In this document: positions 1 through 10,738 of the stretch, piece by piece
How positions within the stretch are numbered: the stretch's first letter is position 1
Layout of the letters: each line of letters opens with the position of its first letter
NCBI GenBank assembly: GCA_963768415.1
Contig: CAVYHX010000011.1
Span: 1-22,717 of the forward strand
DNA from: CAVYHX01 sp963768415
Lineage (GTDB): Bacteria > Pseudomonadota > Gammaproteobacteria > UBA9214
Length of the DNA: 22,717 nt
Direction: 5' to 3'
The notes under the pieces: model-generated
What the model was told of the DNA's origin: nothing
What the model saw: the letters and a program-made list of their open reading frames with translations, nothing else
The model's database searches: none
Made by a program: the position numbers and the translations under genes

Positions 1-24
1 GGCATGGCGAAACTCTGATTAATC

Positions 25-157
25 CGTCATTGCGCGGAGCGTAGCGACAAAGCAATCCATGTCACGAGGACGTACAGCGTCCGTGGTGATCTTATTGAGA
101 TCCCTCGCGTCGCTCGGGACGCCAGCGGCGGATTGCCACGCTGCGCTCGCAATGACG
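25..157. repeat. Dispersed inverted-repeat (MITE/REP-like) element
   Basis: A 133-bp noncoding element lies just downstream of the rho stop codon. Its arms at 25-58 and 130-157 are imperfect reverse complements, both carrying the pattern cgtcattgcg...gcaatcc. The middle contains a smaller inverted stretch. Repeats with this 'cgtcattgcg ... caatcc' signature are common in many bacterial genomes (recalled, not searched). It ends about 16 bp from rho and could fold into a hairpin at the 3' end of the rho transcript. It has no coding content. The 20 bases at 12-31, overlapping its left edge, recur exactly at 14642-14661. Confidence 0.7.
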
Positions 158-173
158 ACACATCGGGGTTGCC

Positions 174-1430
<1,257 letters not shown>

Positions 1431-1621
1431 ATGAGGCCTTTATTGCATATCATTGTTTTCAGGAAGGGACGGCGGGTCAGGCCGTGAAAAATTACTGTTT
1501 GTTTGGGGATTGCCGTAACGGCGAGCTCAGGGAACGGAGCAGATAGTATGCACTTTGACCTTACGCTAGCATGCGCCGTTCTATTAGTCTACCCCCCGTA
1601 GAACTAGTTGATGTGAATTGT

Positions 1622-1948
1622 TCAGATGTTGTTGTCGATAAAATCTGTTAATTGCGATTTGGATAATGCTCCGACTTTTGTCGCCTCGACATTGCCATTC
1701 TTGAACAGCATGAGTGTCGGGATGCCGCGTATGCCGTACTTGGGTGGTGTTTGCGGGTTGTCGTCGATATTCAGTTTCGCCACCTTGATCTTGCCGGTGT
1801 ATTCACTTGCGATTTCATCCAGGATGGGAGCGATCATTTTACAGGGGCCGCACCATTCGGCCCAGTAGTCCACAAGTACGGGATCGGAAGAACGAATGAC
1901 TTCCTCATCAAAGGTGTCATCAGTCAAATAAATAATCTGCTCGCTCAC
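1622..1948 (-). CDS. trxA: Thioredoxin 1 (TrxA)
   Basis: A 108-residue cytoplasmic dithiol-disulfide oxidoreductase that reduces protein disulfides using electrons from thioredoxin reductase. The canonical active site WCGPC is at residues 32-36 (C33 and C36), and the cis-proline motif GIRGIPTLMLF lies further on. The length matches the family exactly. The start is a GTG (VSEQIIYL, initiating as Met), preceded on the minus strand by AGGAG about 11 bases upstream; no better start exists. It is followed by rho on the same strand and faces away from rhlB, the same arrangement as in Escherichia coli. A short inverted repeat (tctac/gtaga around a G-run near 1590) lies downstream but is too weak to call a terminator. 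Confidence 0.97.
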   Translation of the reverse strand: MSEQIIYLTDDTFDEEVIRSSDPVLVDYWAEWCGPCKMIAPILDEIASEYTGKIKVAKLNIDDNPQTPPKYGIRGIPTLMLFKNGNVEATKVGALSKSQLTDFIDNNI

Positions 1949-2441
1949 TGTTCAACTTCTCCTGTCTGGATAACGGGTCAGGGTATCTTGAATACAAGGC
2001 CGGAACAGGGCCGTGTCGGTAACTCTTTCTGGCATGGAAATTATCGTGCGGTGCGTCGAGGTTATGCCAGGGACGAATACAGCCGTGACTGGAATTTCAA
2101 TGAGGTGTCGATACGGGCTGCGGGCCGCATGGCACTCGACCAGAGCATATTTCAGCCTAAATCAGTTCACATTACAAGTCCGGCAATGGATAAACTGCGG
2201 TATCCTTGAAAACGGGCGCAAGCAGGTGGTATCCGCATCGGCAACGAGTGCGGTAGTTATACGCTCCCGGGCGCCGCATGACCGTTCGATTCACTCTCTT
2301 GCCGGGGTCTGAATGCTCACCGGATTGCGGGGGTAATCGGGCCGGTTCGGAAATAATCATTAGCATATTGGCAAGCTTTTGAAATACAATGCTAAATTAC
2401 AAACGTGGCAAGACCGGAACTCAACCAGTACAAACAACTCT
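1949..2441. other. Divergent intergenic region between trxA and rhlB
   Basis: This 493-bp stretch separates the divergent trxA and rhlB starts and should hold both promoters. No open frame in it resembles a known protein. An AT-richer part at about 2350-2440 precedes rhlB and contains TACAAT at about 2386, a possible -10 box, but I find no well-spaced -35. The trxA ribosome site lies at the left edge. I see no riboswitch, RNA gene or strong repeat. Confidence 0.6.
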
Positions 2442-3729
2442 ATGGCTGAAACACACTTAACTGACATCGCCTTCTCCAGCTTCGATATTCCTGCAGAATT
2501 GATGCAAGGCATTGAAGATGCAGGATTTAATTATTGCACCCCGATCCAGGCCCAGACCCTGCCCGTGGCCCTGGCAGGCCGTGACGTGGCCGGGCAGGCG
2601 CAGACAGGGACCGGAAAGACCGCCGCTTTTCTGGTGGCCGTGTACAACCACCTGCTCAAGCACCCGGCGAGTGAACGGCGCAAGCTGTCGCAGCCGCGCG
2701 CGCTGATGCTGGCGCCTACCCGCGAGCTCGCGATCCAGATACACAGCGATGCCGTGGTGCTGGGACGGCATACCGGACTGCGGCTGGGACTGGCCTATGG
2801 CGGTACCGGCTACGATCAGCAACGCGATGATATCGCCGCCGGTGTTGATATCCTGATCGGGACACCGGGTCGCATTATCGATTACTTCAAGCAGCACGTG
2901 TTTGATCTGAAAATGGCGCAGGCCGTGGTACTCGACGAGGCGGACCGAATGTTCGATCTCGGATTTATCAAGGACATCCGCTTCCTGTTACGGCGTTGCC
3001 CGCCGCCTGAAGAACGCATGGGTCTGCTGTTCTCGGCAACCCTCTCGCATCGTGTGCAGGAACTCGCCTACGAGCACATGAACAATCCGCTGTCTATCGA
3101 TATCGAACCGGAGCGGGTCACGGCGGAGCGGGTCAGGCAGGTGCTTTACCATACGGCGAATGAAGAAAAAATACCGCTGCTGGTCGGGATGCTGAATCAC
3201 GTGGATCCGACGCGCAGTATTGTCTTCGTCAATACCAAGCGCAATGCCGAACGCGTCTGGTCCTATCTTGAGGGTAACGGATTTAAATGTGCCGTACTCT
3301 CGGGTGATGTGCCGCAGAAAAAGCGCCAAAGCCTGCTGCTACAATTCCAGCAAGGTGTGCTGCCGATACTGATCGCCACGGATGTGGCGGCGCGCGGACT
3401 GCACATCCCCGATGTCAGCCACGTCTTCAACTACGATCTGCCGCAGGACGCCGAGGATTATGTGCATCGCATCGGCCGCACCGCCCGCGTCGGTAAAGAC
3501 GGTGATGCCGTCAGTTTTGCCTGTGAAAATTTCGTGTATTCGCTGCCGGAAATCGAGGCCTATATCGGCCACAAGATCCCGGTTGAACAGGTGCCGGAAG
3601 GTTATATGGTAAAACTCAAGCCACCGGTGAAGATCCAGCGTAAACCCCGGCCGGATGGCGGGCGCGGGAAACCGGCCGGGAAGTCCGGGCACCGGCAACA
3701 GTGGCAACCGGTCCCGGCGCCGGGCATAG
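2442..3729 (+). CDS. rhlB: ATP-dependent RNA helicase RhlB (3' end frameshifted)
   Basis: DEAD-box RNA helicase, the degradosome-associated type in gammaproteobacteria. I start at the ATG at 2442 because MAETHLTDIAFSSF aligns with the usual RhlB N-terminus; a TTG at 2379 only adds an unconserved leader. Motifs in order: Q motif (GFNYCTPIQAQ), I (AQTGTGKT), Ia (PTRELAIQ), GTPGR, II (DEAD in VLDEADRMFD), III (SAT), IV (VFVNTKRNAE), V (TDVAARGLHI) and VI (HRIGRTARVGK). A basic, Gly/Pro-rich tail follows. As printed, the frame runs straight into gspC. Dropping one base near 3700 instead gives the tail SGNRSRRRA and a stop at 3727-3729, a typical basic RhlB ending. The apparent helicase-GspC fusion is therefore almost certainly a one-base frame error. 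Confidence 0.93.
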
Positions 3730-3776
3730 CCGGCAATTACCCGATGCCATCAACTCTGCAATATCCGCATACGAAC

Positions 3777-4670
3777 ATGAGCGCATTTGCCCTGCAGCAA
3801 ACAGATCTCGTCAGATGGATGCAGGGCAAGGGCATGCGGCGGCTGATCTGGATTATCAACCTGCTGCTGGTGGTCTGGATTGCCAGCCCAGCTGGCCAGG
3901 CTGACATGGGACATGCTCACGCCGCAGGAAACCACCGGGGCCGCGGCGACGCAACCCGAAGACCCTGTGATAACTCCCGACCCGGACAGCCGGCTGATTG
4001 CCCAGCTGGCGAACTGGCATCTCTGGGTGAGGTTAAACAGGCGGTGGCGCCGGTGGTAAAAGATACGCCGATCGACGCGCCCGAGACCACCCTGCAACTG
4101 GTGCTGCACGGTTCCCTGTCGTCGGATGATCCCCGGAAGGCACGCGCCATTATTGCCGAACCGCGCGGCACCGAGGAGCAATATGCAGTGGGTGACAAGC
4201 TCCCGGGCAACGCGGAGTTACGCGAGATCTACCCGGACCGCGTCATCCTGATGCGTAACGGACGCTATGAGACCTTGCGGTTGCCCAGGGACCAGAAAGA
4301 CAGGAGTCGAACGACCAGCAGAGCCCCGTCATCGCGTTCAACTGCCAGCACAACGAAGCAGTTACAGAATATTCGCCAGCAGTTGAGGGAGGACCCGAAG
4401 ACACTGTACGGTCTGGTACGGGCACGACCGAAGCGGGGCGCGGGCGGAAAGTTTGTCGGCTATACGCTGCAGCCGGGCCGGGCGCCGGAACTGTTCCAGG
4501 AGATGGGGCTGAGGGCGGGGGATGTGGTGACGCAGGTCAATGATATCAGCCTGAATAATGTGGCCAATGGCGCGCGCGCCCTGAAGAGCGCCCAGAGCGG
4601 CGAGACGGTCAGCGTGACGATCCTGCGAAACGGCGAGGAACAGGTATTGAGCCTCAATATTCCCGAATAG
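3777..4670 (+). CDS. gspC: Type II secretion system inner-membrane protein GspC (two frameshifts)
   Basis: GspC links the inner-membrane platform to the GspD secretin. From the ATG at 3777 the protein has a short cytoplasmic N-terminus and one membrane segment (about 20-37, RRLIWIINLLLVVWIAS). The middle part changes frame: removing one C in the CCC near 3888 gives ARLTWDMLTP..., and adding one G near 4026 restores the frame after LANWHLWG. Then comes the homology region (LQLVLHGSLSSDDPRKARAII ... YAVGDKLPGNAELREIYPDRVIL), which contacts GspD, and a C-terminal PDZ domain (from GGKFVGYTL to VTILRNGEEQVLSLNI). It follows rhlB by about 47 bp and precedes gspD by 95 bp. The PDZ domain and homology region make the assignment firm even though the printed frame is continuous with rhlB. 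Confidence 0.88.
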   Translation: MSAFALQQTDLVRWMQGKGMRRLIWIINLLLVVWIASPAGQADMGHAHAAGNHRGRGDATRRPCDNSRPGQPADCPAGELASLGEVKQAVAPVVKDTPIDAPETTLQLVLHGSLSSDDPRKARAIIAEPRGTEEQYAVGDKLPGNAELREIYPDRVILMRNGRYETLRLPRDQKDRSRTTSRAPSSRSTASTTKQLQNIRQQLREDPKTLYGLVRARPKRGAGGKFVGYTLQPGRAPELFQEMGLRAGDVVTQVNDISLNNVANGARALKSAQSGETVSVTILRNGEEQVLSLNIPE

Positions 4671-4765
4671 CCTTATATTTATTAAATATTTAGGGTAATT
4701 TAACGATATAACCATATAAACCTGATACCTTGAATTGGGAGCGCAACGCGAGTTGTGAGAAAAAA
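4671..4765 (+). promoter_or_regulatory. AT-rich spacer before gspD, possible promoter
   Basis: The 95 bp between gspC and gspD are far more AT-rich than the flanking genes, with runs such as tttattaaatattta and atataaccatataaa. Several -10-like hexamers are present (for example TATAAC near 4707), but no -35 at good spacing stands out. It could be an internal promoter or an mRNA processing region. The gspD start at 4766 is preceded by a weak GAGA ribosome site. Confidence 0.3.
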
Positions 4766-6757
4766 ATGAAGTTTCCACACAAAATCATCTGGTTGTTGCT
4801 GGGCTGGCTGGCCTGTGCGCTCCCCCTGCATGCCGAGACCGTGACCCTGAATCTGAAGGACGCGGACATCAGCGCCCTGATCACGACGGTGGCCGAAGTC
4901 ACCGACAGGAATTTCATCGTCGACCCGCGCGTCAAGGGCAAGGTCACGGTTATCTCGACCCGGCCGATGGACAGTGAAGAGGTCTACCAGGTATTCCTGT
5001 CGATCCTGAAGGTACACGGTTTTGCCGCGGTCCCCAGTGGCGAAGTCATCAAGATTGTGCCCGATGTCAACGCCAAGCAGGACGGGATTCCGACCGCCAG
5101 TGAGCAGTCTCCCGGACGTGGTGATGAGATGGTCACCCGCGTGATCCAGGTCGATAATGTCGCCGCGGCCCAGCTGGTGCCGATCCTGCGGCCACTGGTG
5201 CCGCAGCAGGGACACCTGGCGGCCTATCCGAATACCAATGTCCTGATTATCTCCGACCGTGCCAACAATGTAGAACGCTGCTCAGTATCGTGCGCCGTAT
5301 CGACCAGGTGAGCGACAGCGAAATCGAGATCATTCCCCTGCAGCACGCGGCGGCGGCCGAGGTGGTGCGGGTGCTCACCAGCCTGACGCGCGCCCGACCG
5401 GCGGCCGCGAAGGGGCAGGCCGCCGTCTCGGGCGGTGAAGTGCTGGTCGCCGACGAACGCTACCAACAGCGTGCTGCTGGGCGGGGATCGCGCCACGCGC
5501 CTGCGTATGCGCGCGATCATCTCGCACCTGGATACGCCGCTCGATGCCGGTGGCAACACCGATGTGGACTCTATCTGCGCTATGCCGAGGCGACCGCGCT
5601 GGTCGAAACCCTGACGGGGGTGGGCAAGATCGAGGAACAGCAGGATGCCGCCGGCAAGGCGCGCACGGCACGCAGTGAATTCGCCATTCAGGCGGACGAG
5701 GCGACCAACGCGCTGGTGATTACGGCCCCACCGGATATCATGCGTTCGCTCAAGCGGGTCATCAGTCAGCTCGATGTGCGCCGGGCGCAGGTGCTGATCG
5801 AGGCGGTCATCGCGGAAGTGTCCGGGGATGTCGCACGGGAACTCGGCGTGCAGTGGCTGTTCAACGGGGCGCAAGGATGGCGATGGCCCGGTGGGCCTGA
5901 TCAATTTCACCAATACCGGCAACACCATTACAGATATCGTCAACAGTGCTGCCGATGTTATCGATGGCGGGGCGCTCCCGAGGACGGCGGGTAATGTGTT
6001 GCTCGGCGCCGGACAGACGAACAGCAACAGTTTCAATTATCTCGCCGTTCTGAACCTGCTGGCATCCGATACCAATACCAATATCCTGTCCACACCGACA
6101 CTGGTGACCCTGGATAACGAGGAAGCGGAGATCATTATCGGTGAAAATGTGCCGTTCATTACGGGCTCATTCACCAGCACCGGCGCCTCGGATCGGCCAG
6201 TAATCCGTTCCAGACCATTCACGCGAAAATGTCGGCGACACTCAAGATCAAGCCGCAGATCAACGAGGGCGACGCGTCGTCAGGCTGGAAATCGAGCAGG
6301 AAACCTCGAGTATTGCCGATGTGGCCGGCGTGGCGGATGATGTTTCAAAAAGCGGTCGATCAAGACCAACGTCATGGTCGATGACGGCCAGATTATCGTT
6401 CTGGGTGGCCTGATCGAGGAGCAGGTGGGTCAAGTGTCGAGAAAGCGCCCTTGCTTGGCGACATCCCGCTGCTGGGCGCGCTGTTCCGTTCCAAGAGCGC
6501 CGATGTGACGCGCACGAACCTGATGGTATTCATTCATCCGGTGATCCTGCGTGATGCCGCGGTGATGAATCAATATACCAACAACAAGTACAATTACATC
6601 AGGGCGTTGCAGGTGGGCCAGGATACGGATGGCGTCAAATCCGTTGCCGTCAAGAATGATCCGGTTTACCCGAGGTGGAGGATTTGTCGCCGAACCGCCG
6701 TTACCGGAGCCAGCTGCGGTGGTTGAAGAAGCGAACCCCGGGATTCGACTGGCGTAG
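4766..6757 (+). CDS. gspD: Type II secretion system secretin GspD (multiple frameshifts)
   Basis: GspD forms the outer-membrane channel for folded exoproteins. The ATG at 4766 begins a signal peptide (KFPHKIIWLLLGWLACALPLHA, cleavage after about residue 22). N0 follows (VTLNLKDADISALI ... NFIVDPRVKGKVTVIS), then N1-N3 repeats and the secretin domain (ILSTPTLVTLDNEEAEI, NVPFITGSF, DDGQIIVLGGLI, PLLGDIPLLGALF, NLMVFIHPVIL). The extent equals 664 codons, normal for the family. It can be read through only by changing frame about nine times, near 5277, 5461, 5566, 5870, 6197, 6275, 6350, 6430 and 6665; the first needs one added C and the one at 6350 one added A in an A-run. The last frame ends VVEEANPGIRLA with a stop at 6755-6757. 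Between breaks the sequence is well conserved with no nonsense substitutions, which argues for uncorrected indels rather than old decay. Confidence 0.9.
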
Positions 6758-6758
6758 A

Positions 6759-8285
6759 TTGAGTGAGACACCGCTGCAAGTGCCTGCTGATCTGTTAGGC
6801 AACAAGACTGCTGGATTACGTCGCCCACCGTTTTTGTTTGCCAAGCGCCACGGCGTGCTGGTCGCGGGTGAGCGGCCGGCCGCGTCATCATTATGCACCA
6901 CGCGAGCATAGACCCGGCGGCACTGGTCGAGTTACGCCGCCTGCTCGGGAAGCCGCTCAAGCTGCAGGCTATATCGAGTATCGAGTTTGACGCCCTGCTG
7001 GCGAAGACGACCTACGAGCAGATTTCAACGAAGCCATGCAGATGATGGGCGATCTGGGGGAAGACATGGACCTGATGCAGGTCGCCCAGGCGCTGCCGGA
7101 ACCGGAGGACCTGCTCGAGAGCGAGGACGACGCCCCGATCATCCGTCTGATCAATGCGCTGCTGACCGAGGCCTCAAGGAAAGCTGCCTCGGACATCCAT
7201 ATCGAAGCCTTCGAAAACCGCCTCGTGGTGCGCTTCCGCGTCGACGGTGTGCTGCGCGAGGTGCTGGAGCCGCCGCGCCAGTCTTGCGGCGCCTTGCTGG
7301 TGTCGCGCATCAAGGTCATGGCGCAGCTCGATATCGCCGAGAAGCGCCTGCCGCAGGACGGCCGCATCTCGCTGCGCGTGGCCGGACGCGCGGTCGACGT
7401 GCGCGTGTCCACGCTGCCATCGGGCATGGCGAGCGCGTGGTGCTGCGCCTGCTGGACAAGCAGGCCGGGCGCCTCGACCTGGACCACCTCGGTATGGCGG
7501 CGCAGACCGCGAGGTCATCGACCACCTGATCAACAGGCCGCACGGCATCGTGCTGGTCACCGGCCCGACCGGGTCGGGCAAGACCACCACGCTGTATGCG
7601 GCGCTGGCCCGCTGAATAACAAGCGCCGCAATATCATGACGGTCGAAGACCCGATCGAGTACTACTTCGACGGCATCGGCCAGACCCAGGTCAATACCAA
7701 GGTCGAAATGAGCTTCGCGCGCGGCCTGCGCGCCATCCTGCGCCAGGACCCGGATGTGGTCATGGTGGGCGAGATCCGCGACCTGGAGACCGCCGAGATC
7801 GCCGTGCAGGCCAGTCTCACCGGTCACCTGGTGTTTTCCACGCTGCACACCAACAGCGCGGTCGGTGCCGTTACCCGCTTGCGCGATATGGGTGTGCGAG
7901 CCGATTTTTGCTGTCGTCCAGCCTGGTCGCCGTGCTGGCACAGCGGCTGGTGCGGGTGTTGTGTAAGGATTGCAAGGAACCCTATACCGCGGGCCGTGCC
8001 GATTGCATGGCCGTGGGAATCCCGGTGGATGAGACACCGGTTTTGTATCGCGCCAAGGGTTGCGCAGCCTGTAAAGAGCTTGGCTATCGGGGTCGTACCG
8101 GCATTTACGAGCTGGCCGTCATCAACGCTGCCATGCGCACCCTGATCCATGATGGTGGCGGTGAATATGACCTGGAAAGCATCGCGCGGGAATCAGCGCC
8201 CAGCATCCGTCAGGATGGCTGGCGCAAGGTTCTGGAGGGTGTTACTTCGGTCGAGGAAGTTCTGCGGGTGACCCAGGGCGGTTAA
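6759..8285 (+). CDS. gspE: Type II secretion ATPase GspE (six frameshifts)
   Basis: Cytoplasmic hexameric ATPase that powers pseudopilus assembly. The likely start is TTG 6759 (LSETPLQVPADLLG), one base after the gspD stop; no ATG lies suitably near. The N-terminal part reaches GspL-binding sequence, then the ATPase: SDIHIEAFENRLVVRFRVDG, Walker A GPTGSGKTT (about 7561-7587), the Asp box TVEDPIEYY, Walker B (DPDVVMVGEIRD), the His box (LTGHLVFSTLHTNSA), and a zinc-binding tetracysteine CX2C...CX2C (LCKDC ... CAACKELGY). Breaks fall near 6878, 7021, 7426, 7500, 7606 and 7905. All six move the frame the same way, so each is repaired by adding one base (for example one C at 7606 and one T in a T-run at 7905). 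The corrected product is about 510 residues, a normal length. Confidence 0.92.
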
Positions 8286-8412
8286 CAGGTCGTCCAAACG
8301 CAGGACAACGCAATATCTCTCGAAGAATCAGCTGGCCAGCGACGGCATTTAAAAAATAATTAATCAGCTATGGGTCGCTACGTGAATGCCATTCATCACA
8401 ATACAAATAAAG

Positions 8413-8526
8413 CGCCCCTTCTCCTTTATGCCCGTCTTTTGGGTACTTCGGGAGAAGGCATGATGAGGGGATAGTAGTCGAGATTTTTATTTATCCCCTC
8501 TCCCCAACCCTCTCCCGAAGGGAGAG
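8413..8526. repeat. Inverted-repeat element between gspE and gspF
   Basis: The 261 bp between the gspE stop and the gspF start are mostly noncoding repeat. One hairpin pairs ccttctcc (8417-8424) with ggagaagg (8451-8458). A second is a perfect 7-bp stem with a GAA loop (ctctccc/gggagag, 8510-8526), preceded by the run cccctctccccaaccct. Elements with this 'cccctctccc...aaccctctccc' composition are widespread as dispersed intergenic repeats (recalled, not searched). The bases at 8286-8412 hold no gene I can recognise; they include an AT-rich patch at about 8350-8372. Confidence 0.6.
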
Positions 8527-8546
8527 CGAGTCTGTGAGACTGTAGT

Positions 8547-9765
8547 TGCCCGCGCATTCGAATACATTGCCCTGGATGTAAAAGGGCGCGAAAAGAAAGG
8601 TGTCATCGAAGGTGATGCCCCGCGTCAGGTAGACGCCAGCAGTTGCGTGAACGGGGCTGGGTGCCGATGGATATCCAGGAGGTCGCGCAACGCGAGACGC
8701 GCGGCAACACCCGGCCCGTGCTGCTGCGGCGTGGCATCAGTGCGACCGATCTGGCCCTGATTACCCGGCAGTTGGCGACCCTGGTGCGCGCCGGACTGCC
8801 GCTGGAAGAGTGTTTGCGCGCCGTCTCACAACAAACCGACCGGGCGCGATTGAAAAGTATGTTGCTCGCCGTACGCTCGCGGGTGATGGAAGGTCATACC
8901 CTGGCGGCCGGTCTGGCGGATTTCAGACACGTATTCCCCGAACTCTACCGCACAACGGTGGAAGCCGGCGAGCAATCAGGGCACCTAGAGCGTGTGCTGG
9001 AACGTCTCGCGGACTACACCGAAAGTCGCCAGCAGATGCGCCAGAAGATCCAGCTCGCCGTGTTTTATCCGGCAATGCTGACACTGGTGGCGATTCTGGT
9101 CGTTGGCGGTCTGATGACCTATGTCGTGCCGCAGGTCGTGCAGGTATTCGACAATATCGGCCAGGAACTGCCGCCGCTGACACGCGGGCTGATTGCGACC
9201 AGTGATTTCCTGCGTGAGTCAGGTGCTGTCATCCTGTTGCTGCTGATCCTGACGGGGTGGTGATTGGCTACTTGCTGCGAAACCCGGACAACCGGCGGCG
9301 CTTCCATCTTATGCTGCTGGGTATTCCGCTGGTCGGCCGGCTCGAGCGCGGCTTGAATACCGGGCGATTTGCCCGTACTTTCAGCATATTGACGGCCAGT
9401 GGCGTGCCGGTGCTGGAAGCCATGCGAATTTCTTCGCAGGTTATGTCGAACCTACCGATGCGCGGCGCCGTTGATGAAGCCGCGGCGCGAGTACGTGAAG
9501 GTGCGAATATTGCGTCGGCCTTGAGAAAAGCGGTTATTTTCCACCGATGACCGTGCATCTTATTGCGAGCGGCGAGTCCAGTGGCAAGCTGGAAGAAATG
9601 CTGGAGCGGGCGGCCATCAACCAGGAGCGGGAAATCGAGACCCTGATTGCGGCACTGCTGGGCTTGTTTGAACCGCTGCTCATCCTGTTTATGGGTGGTG
9701 TGGTGCTGATTATCGTACTGGCGATACTGCTGCCGATATTTGATCTCAACCAGCTGGTTCAGTAG
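8547..9765 (+). CDS. gspF: Type II secretion inner-membrane platform protein GspF (frameshifts)
   Basis: Polytopic membrane protein at the base of the pseudopilus, bound by GspE. The N-terminus reads AFEYIALDVKGREKKGVIEGDAPRQV (8554-8631), typical of GspF. The best start is TTG 8547, giving MPAFEY if one surplus base in cccgcgc is ignored. Breaks lie near 8630, 9258 (G-run) and 9540 (one C missing, restoring IFPPMTVHLIASGE). Two homologous cytoplasmic T2SSF domains are visible (ALITRQLATLVRAGLPLEECLRA and GRFARTFSILTASGVPVLEAM). Three membrane segments fall at about 9060-9140, 9220-9285 and 9655-9740. The extent of about 406 codons matches the family. The stop at 9763-9765 overlaps the cpdA stop on the other strand by 7 bp. 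No gspG-M follows. Confidence 0.9.
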
Positions 9766-10578
9766 CTGCCGGCCGCCATATCGATCTTGCCGGGGATCTC
9801 CGCAAGCCGGTTGACCCCCGTTTCAATTTCCCCGTCGGGTTGCAGTGTCAGCCAGCGATAACCGGGTGGCCGGGTGTCGACCGCGAACTCGGCACTGCCG
9901 GGCAAAAACTGGACACATGTGGATGGTGAGGACATGAGTCTGACATTATTGCGCATCCGGTCCAGTTCCTGATGTACATGCCCCCAGAGTATGCCGCGTA
10001 CCTGCGGGTGACGGTCGATGATAGCGAAGAATTCCTGCGCATTGTCGACCGCCATGGTGTCGAGCCAGGGGCTGCCCATGGGGACAGGCTGATGGTGCAG
10101 GCAGACCAGTGTATGTAATTCCGGTTTTGATGACAGCCTGGTTGCCAGGTCCTGCAAGGTTTCCGTAGCCAGGTGTCCGCCCTCACTGCCCGCAACGGTC
10201 GAGTCGAGCATGATAAATTGCCAGTTACCGTGGCAGGCATGATCGATCGATGTGAGCAGTCCCTTGCCAATGTTTCTGTTTAATGCCTGTGTCTCATCAT
10301 GATTTCCGGGCAGGCAATAGACCGGTATGCCAAAACTGCCCAGGTGGGAGAAGACCCGCTCGTAGGCAGCCGGGGCGCTGTCGTGTGTCAGGTCACCGGT
10401 CGCCAGGATGAGGTCGGCGGGCAACTGGTTTTTCCTGACATCGTCGATGACCGCCTGCAGGGACTTCTCGGTATTCAGACCCAGCAGGCAGCCGGAAGCG
10501 TCAGCATACAAATGGGTGTCGGTAATCTGGACGACACGTATCTCCCGCTGGATTGCGCATGTCCGGTGTCGCTGCCAT
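9759..10578 (-). CDS. cpdA: Calcineurin-like phosphoesterase, CpdA type (one frameshift)
   Basis: Class III cyclic-nucleotide phosphodiesterase family; in relatives it hydrolyses 3',5'-cAMP to AMP with a dinuclear metal centre. All metal motifs are present: DTH (in VVQITDTHLYAD), GD (LATGDLTHD), GNHDE, the HH of VCLHHQPVPMG, and GHVH (ILWGHVHQE). The printed frame begins only at MYADASG. Adding one G to the ggg near 10545 joins it to MAATPDMRNPAGEIRVVQITD with an ATG at 10578, preceded by AGGGA. The corrected length is about 273 residues, close to CpdA. It converges on gspF, and the divergent methyltransferase starts 160 bp away. Substrate specificity cannot be proven from sequence. Confidence 0.88.
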
Positions 10579-10738
10579 ACTTGGTTGTCCCTTTGGTTGG
10601 AGCCTTTTGATTTGAGGAACGTCTGTTGAATCTATTTGTCATTGCGGCTCCGCGCACAATGCCAGGATACCAGGCACGAATGATACGGATATTGACGTTT
10701 CTGTAAATTGAATATTCACATAATGGTGCCAATCTGTC

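Noticed and set aside
2379..4670. A 763-codon continuous frame suggesting an RNA helicase-GspC fusion protein
   Set aside because: A one-base change near 3700 gives a normal basic RhlB tail and stop, and gspC has its own start at 3777. The join also reads through GspC frame errors, so the fusion is artefactual.
6215..6245. An additional compensating frameshift pair in gspD (AKMSA versus RENVG)
   Set aside because: The alternative frame looks more like other secretins, but the printed frame is also readable and returns without a net shift; it cannot be decided by eye.
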